Below, in pieces: positions 35,701 through 44,332 of a stretch of DNA of 64,000 bases. Under the pieces are notes generated by a model. It was not told the origin of the DNA. It saw nothing but the letters and a program-made list of their open reading frames with translations, and searched no databases. The DNA comes from Pseudocercospora fijiensis CIRAD86 (lineage: Eukaryota > Ascomycota > Dothideomycetes > Mycosphaerellales > Mycosphaerellaceae). Numbering within the stretch: the first letter of the stretch is position 1; each line of letters begins with the position of its first letter. A program made the translations under genes and the position numbers. The DNA is taken from the NCBI RefSeq assembly GCF_000340215.1, contig NW_006921536.1, forward strand, positions 2,381,582 to 2,445,581. The letters run 5' to 3'.

Positions 35701-35726
35701 TGAGTGAGAGGGAGGGGGTGTTGTGA
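32718..35726 (+). CDS. ATP-dependent DNA ligase family protein (Lig4-like core)
   Basis: This 1002 aa single-exon protein starts at ATG 32718. Residues ~1-230 fit the DNA ligase N-terminal domain. The nucleotidyltransferase core shows motif I ERKYDGE (putative adenylated Lys285), a FSKSGKDS stretch (~310-317), motif III VYFDVLLWDDE (395-405), motif IV EGLVLK (462-467) and motif V YIKLKKDY (487-494). An OB-fold-like region follows to about 660. Residues ~690-870 are Ser/Pro/Arg-rich and probably disordered. The last ~120 residues may form a degenerate BRCT-like fold (IEVWDWRVLEDV), which I infer weakly. Ligases of this type seal nicks through a Lys-AMP intermediate. It looks like a fungal side branch of the ligase family, not Cdc9, and orthology to Lig4 is unproven. 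Base composition flips sharply near 35480. Confidence 0.88.
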   Translation: MPFPFAELCNLLSRLEDIETHHPPLLPKERPPRRRDVVERWFKSHLRQVNELSVEGLTALLSAVLPHWRNERVYGIQAPSLCRILGRVLRLNVSELQIYQKPGNGDLAECLMRVLERRGPAAIPPVTLEEVDDMLQTLAGNCHWSDPSVPRLPPGSSEMRDQTIERILLRLSPNEGKWLVRLILKDLRPIHVEDSLLLKNFHFLLPDLLRFHQNFHAAVSMLRNELRELPGRPDPRTEQAYRTTAAEKLRPVVGTKISRPHFHKAQSIDYCLKMLGGREWVVERKYDGEYCEIHVDLGKSSDPAKCIKIFSKSGKDSTHDRKGIIETLVQSLRLGRKDCKIKRQAILLGELVVFSDQEDQIMPFDEIRKHVARSGRYLGTEQDSLPKGHEHLALVYFDVLLWDDEIVLRRSVHERRMWLREIYKKIHGRAIGAEWKTIDFSSDQARRCLAEQFSAANARRCEGLVLKPCGVPYFSLVMQPADYRCSYIKLKKDYIAGLGDEEDMAVIGASFDAQLAHTAPSKGYIKWTTFHLGCLTNKAEVEQHQARPVFKHVGAIDHEKCIPKAVLETANILGNLSAQPYSTNQAPRAFDLEAARGTKMQVVFDQPFVFEVLGSGYEKPSDCNFLMLRHPRVKKLHEDRTWLDCVSFRELQDHAKAARELPPHSESQETRIWLDKLESSCKRKFAKERLASPRLSISATPDRSVLSSSPLTRARPIDVIPSPALLIPTPRPHCSRVVSTSLVLPSSKPPSKRQNEDRERDAIDTSAKRQCMGTDIQRKDPATARTASSPLSEITNIANVTIQPDAPLPTRRSRALSDIAKNLISLVHPTPIPESRQNSQHRRSTSRDHCEASKKCPFSNTVIYLSPCIATTPYITETLLESHDTILIPSLSHWNRNSFSHPPLTETISESQSHPGLRKLVLVESRRRRQVREVLQKIQNLNHGGFKERIEVWDWRVLEDVCEHCERGGKGLMMMKRHFIGATVFDDARKCAVFVSEREGVL

Positions 35727-35779
35727 GTGCTATGAGGGTTTGAGAGGGAGAGGTTGGAAAGGATTTGGGTAGAAGTTTG

Positions 35780-35798
35780 TTTTTTTTTTTTTTTTTTT
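35780..35798. repeat. Poly-T tract (19 T)
   Basis: An uninterrupted T run lies about 55 bp beyond the ligase stop codon, between two convergent genes. Confidence 0.9.
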
Positions 35799-35886
35799 GG
35801 TTGATTGATTGGATTATAGATTCAAATATTGTATCGTTGATCATCAGTGCTGCTCGTTTCAATGCTCCCCTGTGAACATTGCGGCC

Positions 35887-36474
35887 TCATTGGGTCCGGC
35901 AACTTTCACTTGTATTCCCACTCTCACTTTCACTGTCGGTTTCGCTTTCGCTCGGATTAGTGGACCCGTCACTGCTGTAGTATATGCATTGGCTTTCGAG
36001 ATCAGATCCTAATGGGCCTCTGGACCTCAGTGTTGTGTTGAACTCATCTTCGCTCAAAGCCACCATGTCCCGCACGAAATGCTCCCACGGAAGCTTAAGG
36101 TTGTCATCATTGCGGAAATTGAACTCATTAACGCCTCCCTGTAGATCCTGTGCTAACTCGACCAAGGCGTTCCAAGTAGCCATGATGTCTGGCTCCGTGA
36201 GCATGGTTGGCTGACTCTCGCTGCTTAATTGTATGTTGCGTTCATGGTCACTCTGCTCCTCTGCTGAGGTAGAATCTGAGCTACAACTAGATTCCTCATC
36301 CAGAGTCGAGCTCTCGGAGTCAGAAGTAAAGGCCTCGCTGTTGTATCCGTTGGCGACAGAAATTTGATCTCCCTGAACAGGATATGTGTACTGCAACGGC
36401 TCTGGTACGTGTCGATCAATGTATGATCTGGGCAGTGGCCGAAAGGGTGGAATATTGGCATTCTGGAAATCCAT
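35887..36474 (-). CDS. Acidic Ser-rich hypothetical protein (195 aa)
   Basis: No family is recognised. The ATG at 36474 opens an uninterrupted frame. The N-terminal ~30 residues are Pro-rich. Residues ~48-90 are Ser/Glu/Asp-rich and likely disordered. Residues ~95-155 look folded (DIMATWNALVELAQDLQGGV, then LPWEHFVRDMVALSEDEF), and the C-terminal tail is again Ser/Glu-rich. It converges with the DNA ligase gene and lies about 340 bp from the Leu3-like regulator gene in tandem. A transcription-related or scaffold role would be a guess. Confidence 0.55.
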   Translation of the reverse strand: MDFQNANIPPFRPLPRSYIDRHVPEPLQYTYPVQGDQISVANGYNSEAFTSDSESSTLDEESSCSSDSTSAEEQSDHERNIQLSSESQPTMLTEPDIMATWNALVELAQDLQGGVNEFNFRNDDNLKLPWEHFVRDMVALSEDEFNTTLRSRGPLGSDLESQCIYYSSDGSTNPSESETDSESESGNTSESCRTQ

Positions 36475-36817
36475 GGCTAATTTGGTGGTGAGGTGTCAGC
36501 GTGGTTCAAATTGCTATGGGCTTAATGATGACCTCGAACGCTCGAGAGTTGCGCTTGAGGTGTCGAGGACGTGCAATGCATTCAGATATGGGCGCTGAGA
36601 TCGAATTTTGAATAGCAAGCGCGCTCCCACTTACATCACATGGATATCGACAAACTGATTGCTCCACTATCAGGTGAAGCGTACACAAGTTTGTATAGGT
36701 ATCCGCCAAACTCGGAGCCGTTTGTTACCGTCACGCGTCGCAGTCTCTGATCATCCATTATTTGTTTCAAGCCGCACGGATGAGCACTTGAGTGCGGCAG
36801 ATTTATACCCGTGGACA
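36475..36817. other. Intergenic between two tandem minus-strand genes
   Basis: This 343 bp stretch contains only short overlapping ORFs. It should hold the 3' flank of the regulator gene and the promoter of the acidic protein. Confidence 0.5.
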
Positions 36818-38646
36818 TCATAATCCTTCAAAGGCATATTCCCATCCAAGTAGATCGGTACCTACAAGAGACGCAATGAAGTCCTCCTCCAATTCCGGCA
36901 AACCACTGGATGGCAACTGCTGTGCCGAGGCCTCTTCATTCTCCGCCGCAAGAGTATAGTCAAAGGGCCTCATATCGCGCACTCTCTGACCAAATCTCAA
37001 CCTCGCCGCCCAAACCGTGTCGTATAGCACATTGCTTGCAGCTCGAGATGTGACGGACATCTTGGTCTTGAAGGACTCATCCTGTCCACCGACGCCGCTC
37101 ATGTACTCCACAATAGAGCAGATGCGGGAGTACTGGTCATTCTTGCGTTGTGAAGCCTGTCGGTACAGTTCCCAGGCTTGACGAACGGAATTCATGGCCC
37201 GGACGTGGTCGATGAGATGTGGCCATACAGCTAGGAGTTTAAGCAAGAAGAAGACTGCGAATGTCGATGCTGTCCTCACATCTGTGGACCATCGAACCAC
37301 TTCTTCGGAGTATCGGCACGCGACTTGGATCAGTCTTTCGGCAATTCGGGATGCTTCCACGACATAGTATTCTTCTCCTGTCTTCGGTCCATCTGAGTCT
37401 TGCTGATGTCGCAGAGCCGTGATACAAACGAAGGCGAATAGATCTAGGTATGCTTTCAGGTAGGCGATTTCGGCAGAGAAGGACCAGTCAGATTCGTGCT
37501 TGAAGTTCAGAGCCTTCAGCTCCGCTTCATATAGTCGCACAAAGTCTGCTGGGTCACTAGTCAAGCCTGTGCTCACAGAGCCTTGCTGGCCGAGCGAATG
37601 GCAGATCCGGTAATCTACAAGGGCAATCTCCAGATGCTGCTGCAACGACTTGGGCAGGTTGGCATCCTTGAGCGCTGACAGAATGGTATTGTCGGGATGT
37701 ATGGTGCAAGGCACTCCAAGAAAGGCGCTCAATGTCTGATTGACAATGAAACAGGCCAACCATGTCCTCAATCGGGCCTCGAACGCTTCTCTGCTCAAAG
37801 CCTCCCGATAGCGGAAATCTGATGGAAATTGAGGTCGGTGGAAGCCAAATTGCAGTGCGGTGTGGGTAGCCAATCCACAATAGCTCCATGAAGGATTATT
37901 GAAATTGCTTTCGAGCGTGAGCGGCCACCAACAGAGTAACAGAAGCGCCTGCACAGTCATCAAAGGGTGATGTAACGATGCCGAGACATCCGTAGCCAGG
38001 CGCTGCACGGGCGCTATCAACTGAGTGTGCAAGTTCGTAAACTCTGGTATTCTCTGAGATACGATGGCCATTATGACCCAGAATAGCAGCGGACAGTCAT
38101 TGTATGAGCGAGCCATGGCCTCCTTGTCGGCCAAGATAGGGAAGCGGTCATGGTAGTGCGTATAGAACTTGTCGAAAAGCTCTGCTATGGCATTGGGCTC
38201 GAGTTGTATGCCATCGATTGTCTGTGTTACGAAAGTCCATCCTGATTGTGCAGTGCTGAGTCGAGGCACCTGGAAGGAGAGTGTAATCAGTAGGCGTGGC
38301 GGTGCTGTCGAGAGATGTGCTTGGTTCAGCGATTCCCACAACATCATTCACTTACCGGAGGCGGAATCACGGGCGCCCTCTCCTCTGGAGTAGGGACGTG
38401 ATCATGAATGGATGATTTGGGAGGAGAAATGGCGCTGTCGGCGTTCTCTCTCAACCGTTGCAGCTCCTGTTCTAGCGATGCCACACGTTCGCGCTTGGCC
38501 GTCCGCCGAAACGACGGATCGATTGAGCATCGCAGATTCCGCTTTTCGCATCGGGTGCAACTAGCCGGGAATGTGTCGTGAGCATCGCATTTTAGCTTCA
38601 TTTGCCGACAATGAATGCACGCTGCCAGCTTCGACTTGGGCGGCAT
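36818..38646 (-). CDS. Zn2Cys6 transcription factor, Leu3-like
   Basis: Exon 1 is 38646-38356 and exon 2 is 38269-36818, separated by an 86 bp GT-AG intron; the joined frame reads VIPPP-VPRLS and gives 580 aa. The zinc cluster is C10-x2-C13-x6-C20-x9-C30-x2-C33-x6-C40. The DAHDTFPASCTRC spacing and the following FRRTAKRERV resemble yeast Leu3, and a short leucine-rich dimerisation helix follows (~55-68). The rest matches the helical middle-homology region of fungal Zn2Cys6 regulators, with FDKFYTHYHDRFPIL near its start. It probably binds CGG-type half-sites and regulates metabolism; the target is unknown. The ORF start at 38347 lies inside the intron and is not real. Confidence 0.9.
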
Positions 38647-38895
38647 CTTGGCGGCGTTTCGTTTGTCGCAGAGAGATGCCGCGTATCGCTCAGTGTGCTC
38701 ATATTAGAGTGAAGTGTCTTGGTGAAGAAGCGTGAGATGAGCGACAATCGGGGCGGGGAAGCGGAGCGATTTCGGCGTCGGCCGAGTGGTCGAAGCTTGA
38801 AAGTGATATGGTCGAAAGAGTATGAGGAACGATCGCCATGCTGACCAGTTGTTTATTAAATCAATTCTGCCATCATCGTCATTGTAGTGCCTGCA

Positions 38896-39851
38896 ATGTC
38901 TCCCCACAAGCTCGCTCAAGACAAGCCAGCACAACTACGTCAAATCGTCACGCCGGTTCGCATGCTTGGATATGGCTTTAACGAAGACGAGACTTGAGAA
39001 GACTGCTACGGCTTAGTCAAAGATTCCAAGTGTCATTATTGCTTGCCTCTGCTGGTGGCGACGGTAGCGATGAGCATGTTGATGTCTTTCGCGACATCAT
39101 TCGCGAGCTTGCTGAGGAGCCAGAGCACGCCTCCTGGGACCTGAAGGTGCTTGCAATCTACTCTGCCATTTCCAAGGCGCTGGTTCGGGAAAGACTCGAT
39201 GCAGGGTTAATATCGGGGTGTGGGCCTGCTGTCCCGGAGCTCACACACGAGATCATCACGGAAACACCACGGATAGTCGCGCAGATGGGCCCGGAGCCAT
39301 GCCTTGAAGCAATGTTGAAGGTCGCTGCGAAGACTTCCAGACCGACTCAACTCGCTACGAAAGCACCACAGACTCTCATCGACCTTGCCAAAGTAGTGCG
39401 CTCAAAGAACGCTGGACCGCACGAGCTCACATTGGATGTGATGTTCGATGACATGGCCACATATCAGAAAGTCAAACAGTCCGGGCTTTTAAGCCCAAAA
39501 GTCATGTCTGAAATCTTCAAGATTCCTGAAGAAGACATAATTTGGTGTGGATTCTTCGATGCTGCACTCGCACTCAAAGTCACCATTCCAAGATTAAGGG
39601 ACGGTATGAAGTGCTGCTCGGGAGGATTTATGGAGAATGATGTCCATGGATCACAGCAATATATTCCGTTGGCAGACTTAAAATTGCCGCAAACGTTGAT
39701 CGAGAAGTTGTCGACCTCTTTGTTGAGTCTCGGGAAATGGGTTGTGGCAGACTTTGTGTGGTCAGCTCAGTCGTCCTCATCGAGAACTGCGTCGCGTCGC
39801 TTTTGCTTGTGTTTCCTGTCGTGTTTCCGCTTCGAGTTAATATCTCTGTGA
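38896..39851 (+). pseudogene. Internally deleted AtuA-DUF4387 family remnant
   Basis: The ATG at 38896 opens VTPVRMLGYGFNEDE, the usual N terminus of a fungal AtuA (acyclic terpene utilisation)/DUF4387 protein, but stops at TGA after 33 codons. A second frame (from about 38991) resumes the family at QRFQVSLLLASAGGDGSDEHV and runs through VPELTHEI and RIVAQMGPEPCLEAML. It then jumps directly to LAKVVRSKNAGPHELTLDVMFDD, the start of the DUF4387 domain, and on to QQYIPLADLKLP. Family members have roughly 60 more residues at the first junction and several hundred at the second. Two deletions, the first causing a frameshift, therefore make this a relic. Its nominal stop (39851) overlaps the convergent RapZ-like gene. 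Confidence 0.8.
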
Positions 39852-40336
39852 ATCACTTGCAAGTTCCAACCTTTCCCACTTCTCGTTGCGAGCTCTTCGG
39901 CAAACGCCACACTCCTGTGCCTGCCCTTCTCGCACGAGACGTCTACGGTCAAGTCTGGAACATTTGTGATCTCCGCCTCGTCGTCTTCGTCGTCATCGTC
40001 ACTGTCCATTTCGTCCTGTGCGTCATCGTCGCTGTCCAAGCTCTCTAAACCAAGTCCAGGCTCTTCGCCCTCGGCATCTGGCTCTTTTGTCGCAGGACTC
40101 TCGTCTGCTATCGATTTCATACTCTCTTCTATGTCCCGAGCCGCTTTCTCTACTAATGCAACGAATGCCGGCTCAGCCAGCATCCACTCCCGCAAACGCT
40201 TCGAGGTGCCATTGTATGCATCCCTGATGTGCTTCGGAGGGTTTGGTATCGAGCGTAGGTCGTACCTGAGATCGCCGGGTGGATTTAGAGGCGGATTACG
40301 CGCGTGAGATACAATCAGCCGATTTCGCGAGCTCAT
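39767..40336 (-). CDS. RapZ C-terminal domain-like protein with an acidic insertion
   Basis: This is a 189 aa single-exon protein. Residues 5-60 (ARNPPLNPPGDLRYDLRSIPNPP) and 128-170 (VDVSCEKGRHRSVAFAEELA, then IHRDINSKR) match the C-terminal domain of the bacterial RapZ/YvcJ P-loop protein family. The Cys135-x4-HRS segment resembles a phosphate-binding loop. Fungal members commonly lack the P-loop half, as here. Residues ~82-122 form an Asp/Glu-rich insertion. The C terminus is Lys/Arg-rich and may be a nuclear localisation signal. The bacterial role in sugar-phosphate or RNA sensing should not be carried over. The 3' end overlaps the decayed AtuA-DUF4387 frame on the other strand. Confidence 0.82.
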   Translation of the reverse strand: MSSRNRLIVSHARNPPLNPPGDLRYDLRSIPNPPKHIRDAYNGTSKRLREWMLAEPAFVALVEKAARDIEESMKSIADESPATKEPDAEGEEPGLGLESLDSDDDAQDEMDSDDDDEDDEAEITNVPDLTVDVSCEKGRHRSVAFAEELATRSGKGWNLQVIHRDINSKRKHDRKHKQKRRDAVLDEDD

Positions 40337-40759
40337 AATTTGTGTGAAAGCTTGGCTCGCAAGTCCGGCGTGGGTTGCACATTAATGGCAGGTGCAGCAT
40401 TTGGAGTCACAACGAGGGTCGCTGAAAGTCTTGGCACTTGCATCAAGGTACGCCAAGCAATGAGTAATCTCCAATCTCCAATTCTTGTCTATAGATCGTC
40501 ATTCACCTGATGTCCTTGTGGAAACAGCTGAGACTCGCATGAGCAACATGTATAAAGTCTTGAAATGGTCAACAACAGTCCTGACACCATTGCCTAATGC
40601 AACAGTTCAACCACAGCCTCTACACTTGTCTAACGAACTCCTTCACTTCTTCCTCGATATACCACCTATCACTATCATCGTCCACGACTGCCGCCGTCGT
40701 CTTAAACTTTACAGCATCTATGAAACGAATCAAGGGCCCTGTAGTCAGGATAGCACGAG
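40337..40759. other. Intergenic, no supported gene
   Basis: The plus-strand ORF 40485-40958 overlaps this gap and is the antisense of the F-box-like remnant. It has no recognisable motif. Confidence 0.5.
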
Positions 40760-41152
40760 CTACAACGAATTTGGTACGCACCGATTCCATTTTTCTCTGT
40801 CCTGGTCACATATCCGGAGATCGCTAACTAAAGTTGAAAGGAGTAGAGGAAGCTTGAGCTCTTTGATCTGGGCAACACGCCAAGTCTCTAGGCTCTCAAG
40901 CCAGCGTAGTATGACCTTTCCACCCGTTCATTCCCAAGTGAAGGTGTTATTACGATAGTAGTTCTGGGCCACTATGGTCCTTGTGATACGATTTATGGAC
41001 ATCTGCCGCGGTGCTCGATAATTGCTATCGATGGTGATTGTCGTGTTGTTGGGTAAATCGTAAAGGACGTGTTGGAAAATCATGTCTTGCAGTTCCCTGG
41101 GTAATGATTGTAGACGATGCGCGTCCAGAGTCCAAACCTGAGCTCCTGACAT
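40760..41152 (-). pseudogene. F-box-like protein fragment with an in-frame TGA
   Basis: The frame from ATG 41152 encodes 74 residues with an F-box-like start (LQSLPRELQDMIFQHVLYDLP) and a NNTFTWE motif, then reaches TGA at 40928-40930. The same frame stays open for 55 more codons with LRWLESL and IKELKL, the kind of sequence that usually follows in short Dothideomycete F-box-like proteins, to a TAG at 40760. A single CGA-to-TGA change would explain the break. An upstream in-frame ATG exists at 41239. It is a decayed gene or allele, unless the shorter product is functional. Confidence 0.55.
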
Positions 41153-41470
41153 CTTGTTGTGCGGCAGAATTGTATTTCGCGCGGAGGAGATCGGGAGAAG
41201 TCGTGGTATAGGTGAGTCTCCAAAGCTTGCGAAAATCATGATGTGAGTTCAAGCTCATTGAGCTTTCAACAAATCGTAGGATGATGACTGGCCGAGTGAA
41301 TGACATCCTTTCGTAGGTGGCCTGGAAGGGAGAGAAGCGTCGATGCATTATTCGCTGTATATGTATTCTATACACGTTTCCACCATGCGCCAATGCTCAT
41401 CCGAATCTCTTGGTGCACAAACATACACATATTGAAGCAAGAGCTTCAGTTACACCTCACGCTGGTCTCC
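41153..41470. other. Intergenic between the F-box-like remnant and OXA1
   Basis: Only short overlapping ORFs are present. It contains the 3' flank of OXA1 and the upstream region of the F-box-like frame. Confidence 0.5.
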
Positions 41471-42931
41471 TCATCGGCCTTTCCGCCCATGTGCTCTCCT
41501 CTCGTATGCCTCGGCTCGCTTTTTGAAGTCGTCTTTAATTGCCTTAGCCTTCTGTTCTGGGGTTTGTTCTGTTATTTGTGCTGCCCTCTTCTTGACATCA
41601 GCAAACGACTTTGAAGCCTTGTCTCGGAGATTGGTGATCCCATCGAACATTCCCTTCTTCTGCGGCTGGACCATATCGCTCGCTGACTTGTCCACCAAAG
41701 TCGCGTCAATCGTCTTTCCGCCTCGCGATTTCTGAATGTCAGGTGCTTGGTAGCTGGCTTGACTAAAGGATGCACTCTTGCCGGCATGCGATGCGGAAGA
41801 TGCTCTGGCCGCGGCTTTTTCTTGCGCGTTTTTCACGCTGTTGCCCAACATGGCTCCAAACAGTCCGCCTTCGGCCCCTTCTCCTGGGGCTGGTTTGTAG
41901 AGCGGTGCCAAATTCCAAAACTTTCTGAAGCCCGGTTGTTGAAGCAGACGTGACTGGATCAATCCCACTGCGCCAGTGCCGCAGAACCACAACGCTATCG
42001 CGCCAGGCTGGAATGCCGTGAAGATAAAGATAAGCGCAGGCATACCGTATATCATTAATTTCTTCATGTTAGGAGGCATTTGAGCCGACGTTCCTGCCTC
42101 TCCTCCGATTCTTCCAATTACATGGATAACGCCAGCCATTACGGCGGGTAGGATGAGGTATCCGTCGGTCATGGTCAGGTTCGTGATCCACAGGAATCCT
42201 CCGTCATGAAGTCCTGGTACCGGTAGTGCCACCATCGCTCTCATCAGTCTGAAGCCGCAAAATCCGAGAACACCTTGAACTGCCATGGGCAAGAATTGAG
42301 AACCCACTGATACACCAGCTCTTTTATGTATGACAGCAACCTGCTGCCATGCTTGCATGACCTCCGCAGTATTACCGCTCTTTTTCGCGACGTTCATGCG
42401 CTCATAGAATGGCTTCGTGACCGAACCCAAAGCCTGTTGTCTAGCCAAGCTATCACTCATCTTCAGGTATAGTGGAAACATTATGATACGCATCAAGGCG
42501 CCAGTCGCGAGTATTGATCCCCACCATGGCAGACCTCCCCAAATGTGGAGGTGTTCTATCACCCATTCAATCGCGCTCGTGGGACCAAACCCAAAGTCAA
42601 TACCGATCTGCTTGAGGTAGCCAATGCCTTCCGGTATTGCGGATGGGTCGGCATATCCTGGCTGTCCAATATTGTCAAGGTTGATTGTATCGAGGTTCGC
42701 AAATGTTGCGGTCGATTCTGGCGGAGGTATTGCTGAGGTCGTGGTCGTGGCTGCGGCTTGTGCTGTTTGTTGCGCGGCAGGAGCTGTCGATGCATATCTG
42801 ATGGCAGCGATTGAGGGGATGGCGACTGGTATTGATCTCGTCCATGGTGTCGATGTTCGCACTATTTGAATTCGAGCATTCGATGCGGTTCGGGAGTTAG
42901 GCCGTGGTGTCGAGGAAAGCTGTTTCTCCAT
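41471..42931 (-). CDS. OXA1: Mitochondrial inner membrane insertase Oxa1
   Basis: This 486 aa single-exon protein is of the Oxa1/YidC/Alb3 family, which inserts mitochondrially encoded and some imported proteins into the inner membrane. The N terminus is basic and Ser/Thr-rich, as in a mitochondrial presequence. The conserved core has the first transmembrane segment at ~132-157 (WWGSILATGALMRIIMFPLYL), then a matrix loop (residues ~160-205), and further membrane segments at ~213-236, 246-272 and 292-328 with the WFCGTGAVGLIQSRLL end. The C-terminal ~130 residues are Lys-rich and coiled, as expected for the ribosome-binding matrix tail. Length is normal for fungal Oxa1. Confidence 0.93.
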   Translation of the reverse strand: MEKQLSSTPRPNSRTASNARIQIVRTSTPWTRSIPVAIPSIAAIRYASTAPAAQQTAQAAATTTTSAIPPPESTATFANLDTINLDNIGQPGYADPSAIPEGIGYLKQIGIDFGFGPTSAIEWVIEHLHIWGGLPWWGSILATGALMRIIMFPLYLKMSDSLARQQALGSVTKPFYERMNVAKKSGNTAEVMQAWQQVAVIHKRAGVSVGSQFLPMAVQGVLGFCGFRLMRAMVALPVPGLHDGGFLWITNLTMTDGYLILPAVMAGVIHVIGRIGGEAGTSAQMPPNMKKLMIYGMPALIFIFTAFQPGAIALWFCGTGAVGLIQSRLLQQPGFRKFWNLAPLYKPAPGEGAEGGLFGAMLGNSVKNAQEKAAARASSASHAGKSASFSQASYQAPDIQKSRGGKTIDATLVDKSASDMVQPQKKGMFDGITNLRDKASKSFADVKKRAAQITEQTPEQKAKAIKDDFKKRAEAYERRAHGRKGR

Positions 42932-43459
42932 TCAGTACTGCACCATCGAGCACCACATCGAGATCGTTACATTTCGACATTGTGACTGATATATTCTGGG
43001 CAATTTGCCTCTAACAATCTGTAACCCTCTACTGGGCATCATCTTGTGCCAATGTCTAAAAAGAAGACGAACGCGTGAAGCTTTTTTTGCGGAGACAGAT
43101 GCAGCAAGTCACAAGCGAGCTGGTCAGGGATCGCACCTGATGATCCTTGGCGTAGATCCGAGGCATATACAATTGAACACCTGCAATTCAGTGGTCAGGA
43201 AATGCGTCTCGACAAAATAGGGCGTAAGAAAGGCATATGGTATCATGCCACTTTTTTGAGCAGAACCTTGACTGCTAGAGCTGTCACGAACTCCTCGGAC
43301 TGCCTCTTGCGCTCCGCTTCCTTCCCTCTGATCAACGCTTCAAAACAGCCACTATTAGGCATGCCGACCTTCTGGTGACTTTCTATGCCGCTGGAGATGG
43401 TCGTCTTTTTCTATGTACAGCAGAGCACTACGTGGAAGTACTCAGTGGAAATCTCTTGT
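42932..43459. other. Intergenic between TOM13 and OXA1
   Basis: This 528 bp stretch without a supported gene contains the OXA1 promoter and the TOM13 3' flank. Plus-strand ORFs at 43005-43220 and 43375-43677 have no motif, and the second is antisense to TOM13 exon 2. Confidence 0.5.
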
Positions 43460-43929
43460 TTATTCAAGCGCGGTGTACATGTCCAATTCCTCGCCGTCTC
43501 GCCGCCTTTGCTCAATTGGGTCGTCTCTCACTTCGATACCAGGCCCAATTTTGTGTGATCTGTGTGCTGGAAAGACCTGAATGTCATGTCAGCATTGTTC
43601 CTCTCCATCTGACAGCCCACTGGCCCATGCGATCACCGAATCACGCTCAGACATACCTTCGTCTTGCTCCATCCTAGTCTAAATGCCGCCTCATGCGCAA
43701 ATAACTCTCCAAATCCCAACATTAATCCGTTCACAAATGGTAAGAGGAGATTTATCGCGGCTCCGCGTAATATGCTCCAGAAGGTTGGCGGTGAGTACAG
43801 TATCATCGGACTTGATGAGTCCGAAGGCGGCTCATCTGAGGAGTCTTGGTTGCTGTGGTTCGCGTCATAGTTTTCGCTGTCGGAAGGGAACGTGGTTTGC
43901 GATTCGGAGAGAGGATGGTGAGAAGACAT
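43460..43929 (-). CDS. TOM13: Mitochondrial outer membrane biogenesis protein Tom13/Mim1
   Basis: Exon 1 is 43929-43657 and exon 2 is 43576-43460, with an 80 bp GT-AG intron (donor GTATGT), giving 129 aa. The first ~45 residues are acidic and Ser-rich. One transmembrane helix lies at ~53-80 (LRGAAINLLLPFVNGLMLGF), with the GELFAHEAAFRLGWSKTKV stretch characteristic of fungal Tom13/Mim1. The spliced C terminus VFPAHRSHKIGPG and EVRDDPIEQRRR matches the same family, which supports the intron. Mim1 inserts alpha-helical outer membrane proteins and assists TOM assembly. Without splicing the ORF ends falsely at 43633. It diverges from the Shp1-like gene with ~400 bp between. Confidence 0.9.
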
Positions 43930-44332
43930 GCTCGCTGTTGCTATGGAGTTGGACCTCTGCAGGAGATTTCGAGTGCGCAGAGGGTGGGGCGAAGCGTTGG
44001 CGCACGATCGCGTGTTCGATCCCGACTAGCTTGTTGGCACATGCAACGATCGGTCGTAGCGGGCGGTAGGTGAATGGTATGTATGGTGGGTGGGTGAAGG
44101 TGCCGGAGACGGACTTTCCTTCCGCATCGTGAGTTTGTGGTTGGAGAGTCCGCGGTCCAAGCTCCGTCGTTGTTGCCCCACCCTGACGAACGAGGGAACT
44201 TCTTGAGCCGGCCAACCTGCCACGTCAAACACACTCACTTTCTCTGCGTGTTCTTAACCATTTCTGGTCTTAGTACAGAGCAGATCCATTCGCTCAGAGA
44301 ATATTACTTCGGGATCGCGCAAGTCCAGCAGC
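43930..44332. promoter_or_regulatory. Divergent promoter of TOM13 and the Shp1/p47-like gene
   Basis: This 403 bp stretch lies between two divergent starts. It contains a TGGTGGGTGGGTG run near 44080 and GC-rich sequence but no clear TATA box. Confidence 0.5.

Noticed and set aside
36818..38347. Starting the Leu3-like regulator at 38347 as a single exon
   Set aside because: That start lies in an 86 bp intron. Splicing to 38356-38646 adds a complete Zn2Cys6 cluster in phase.
43633..43929. Tom13 as an unspliced 98 aa protein
   Set aside because: The final six codons read through a GTATGT donor. The spliced C terminus matches the family.
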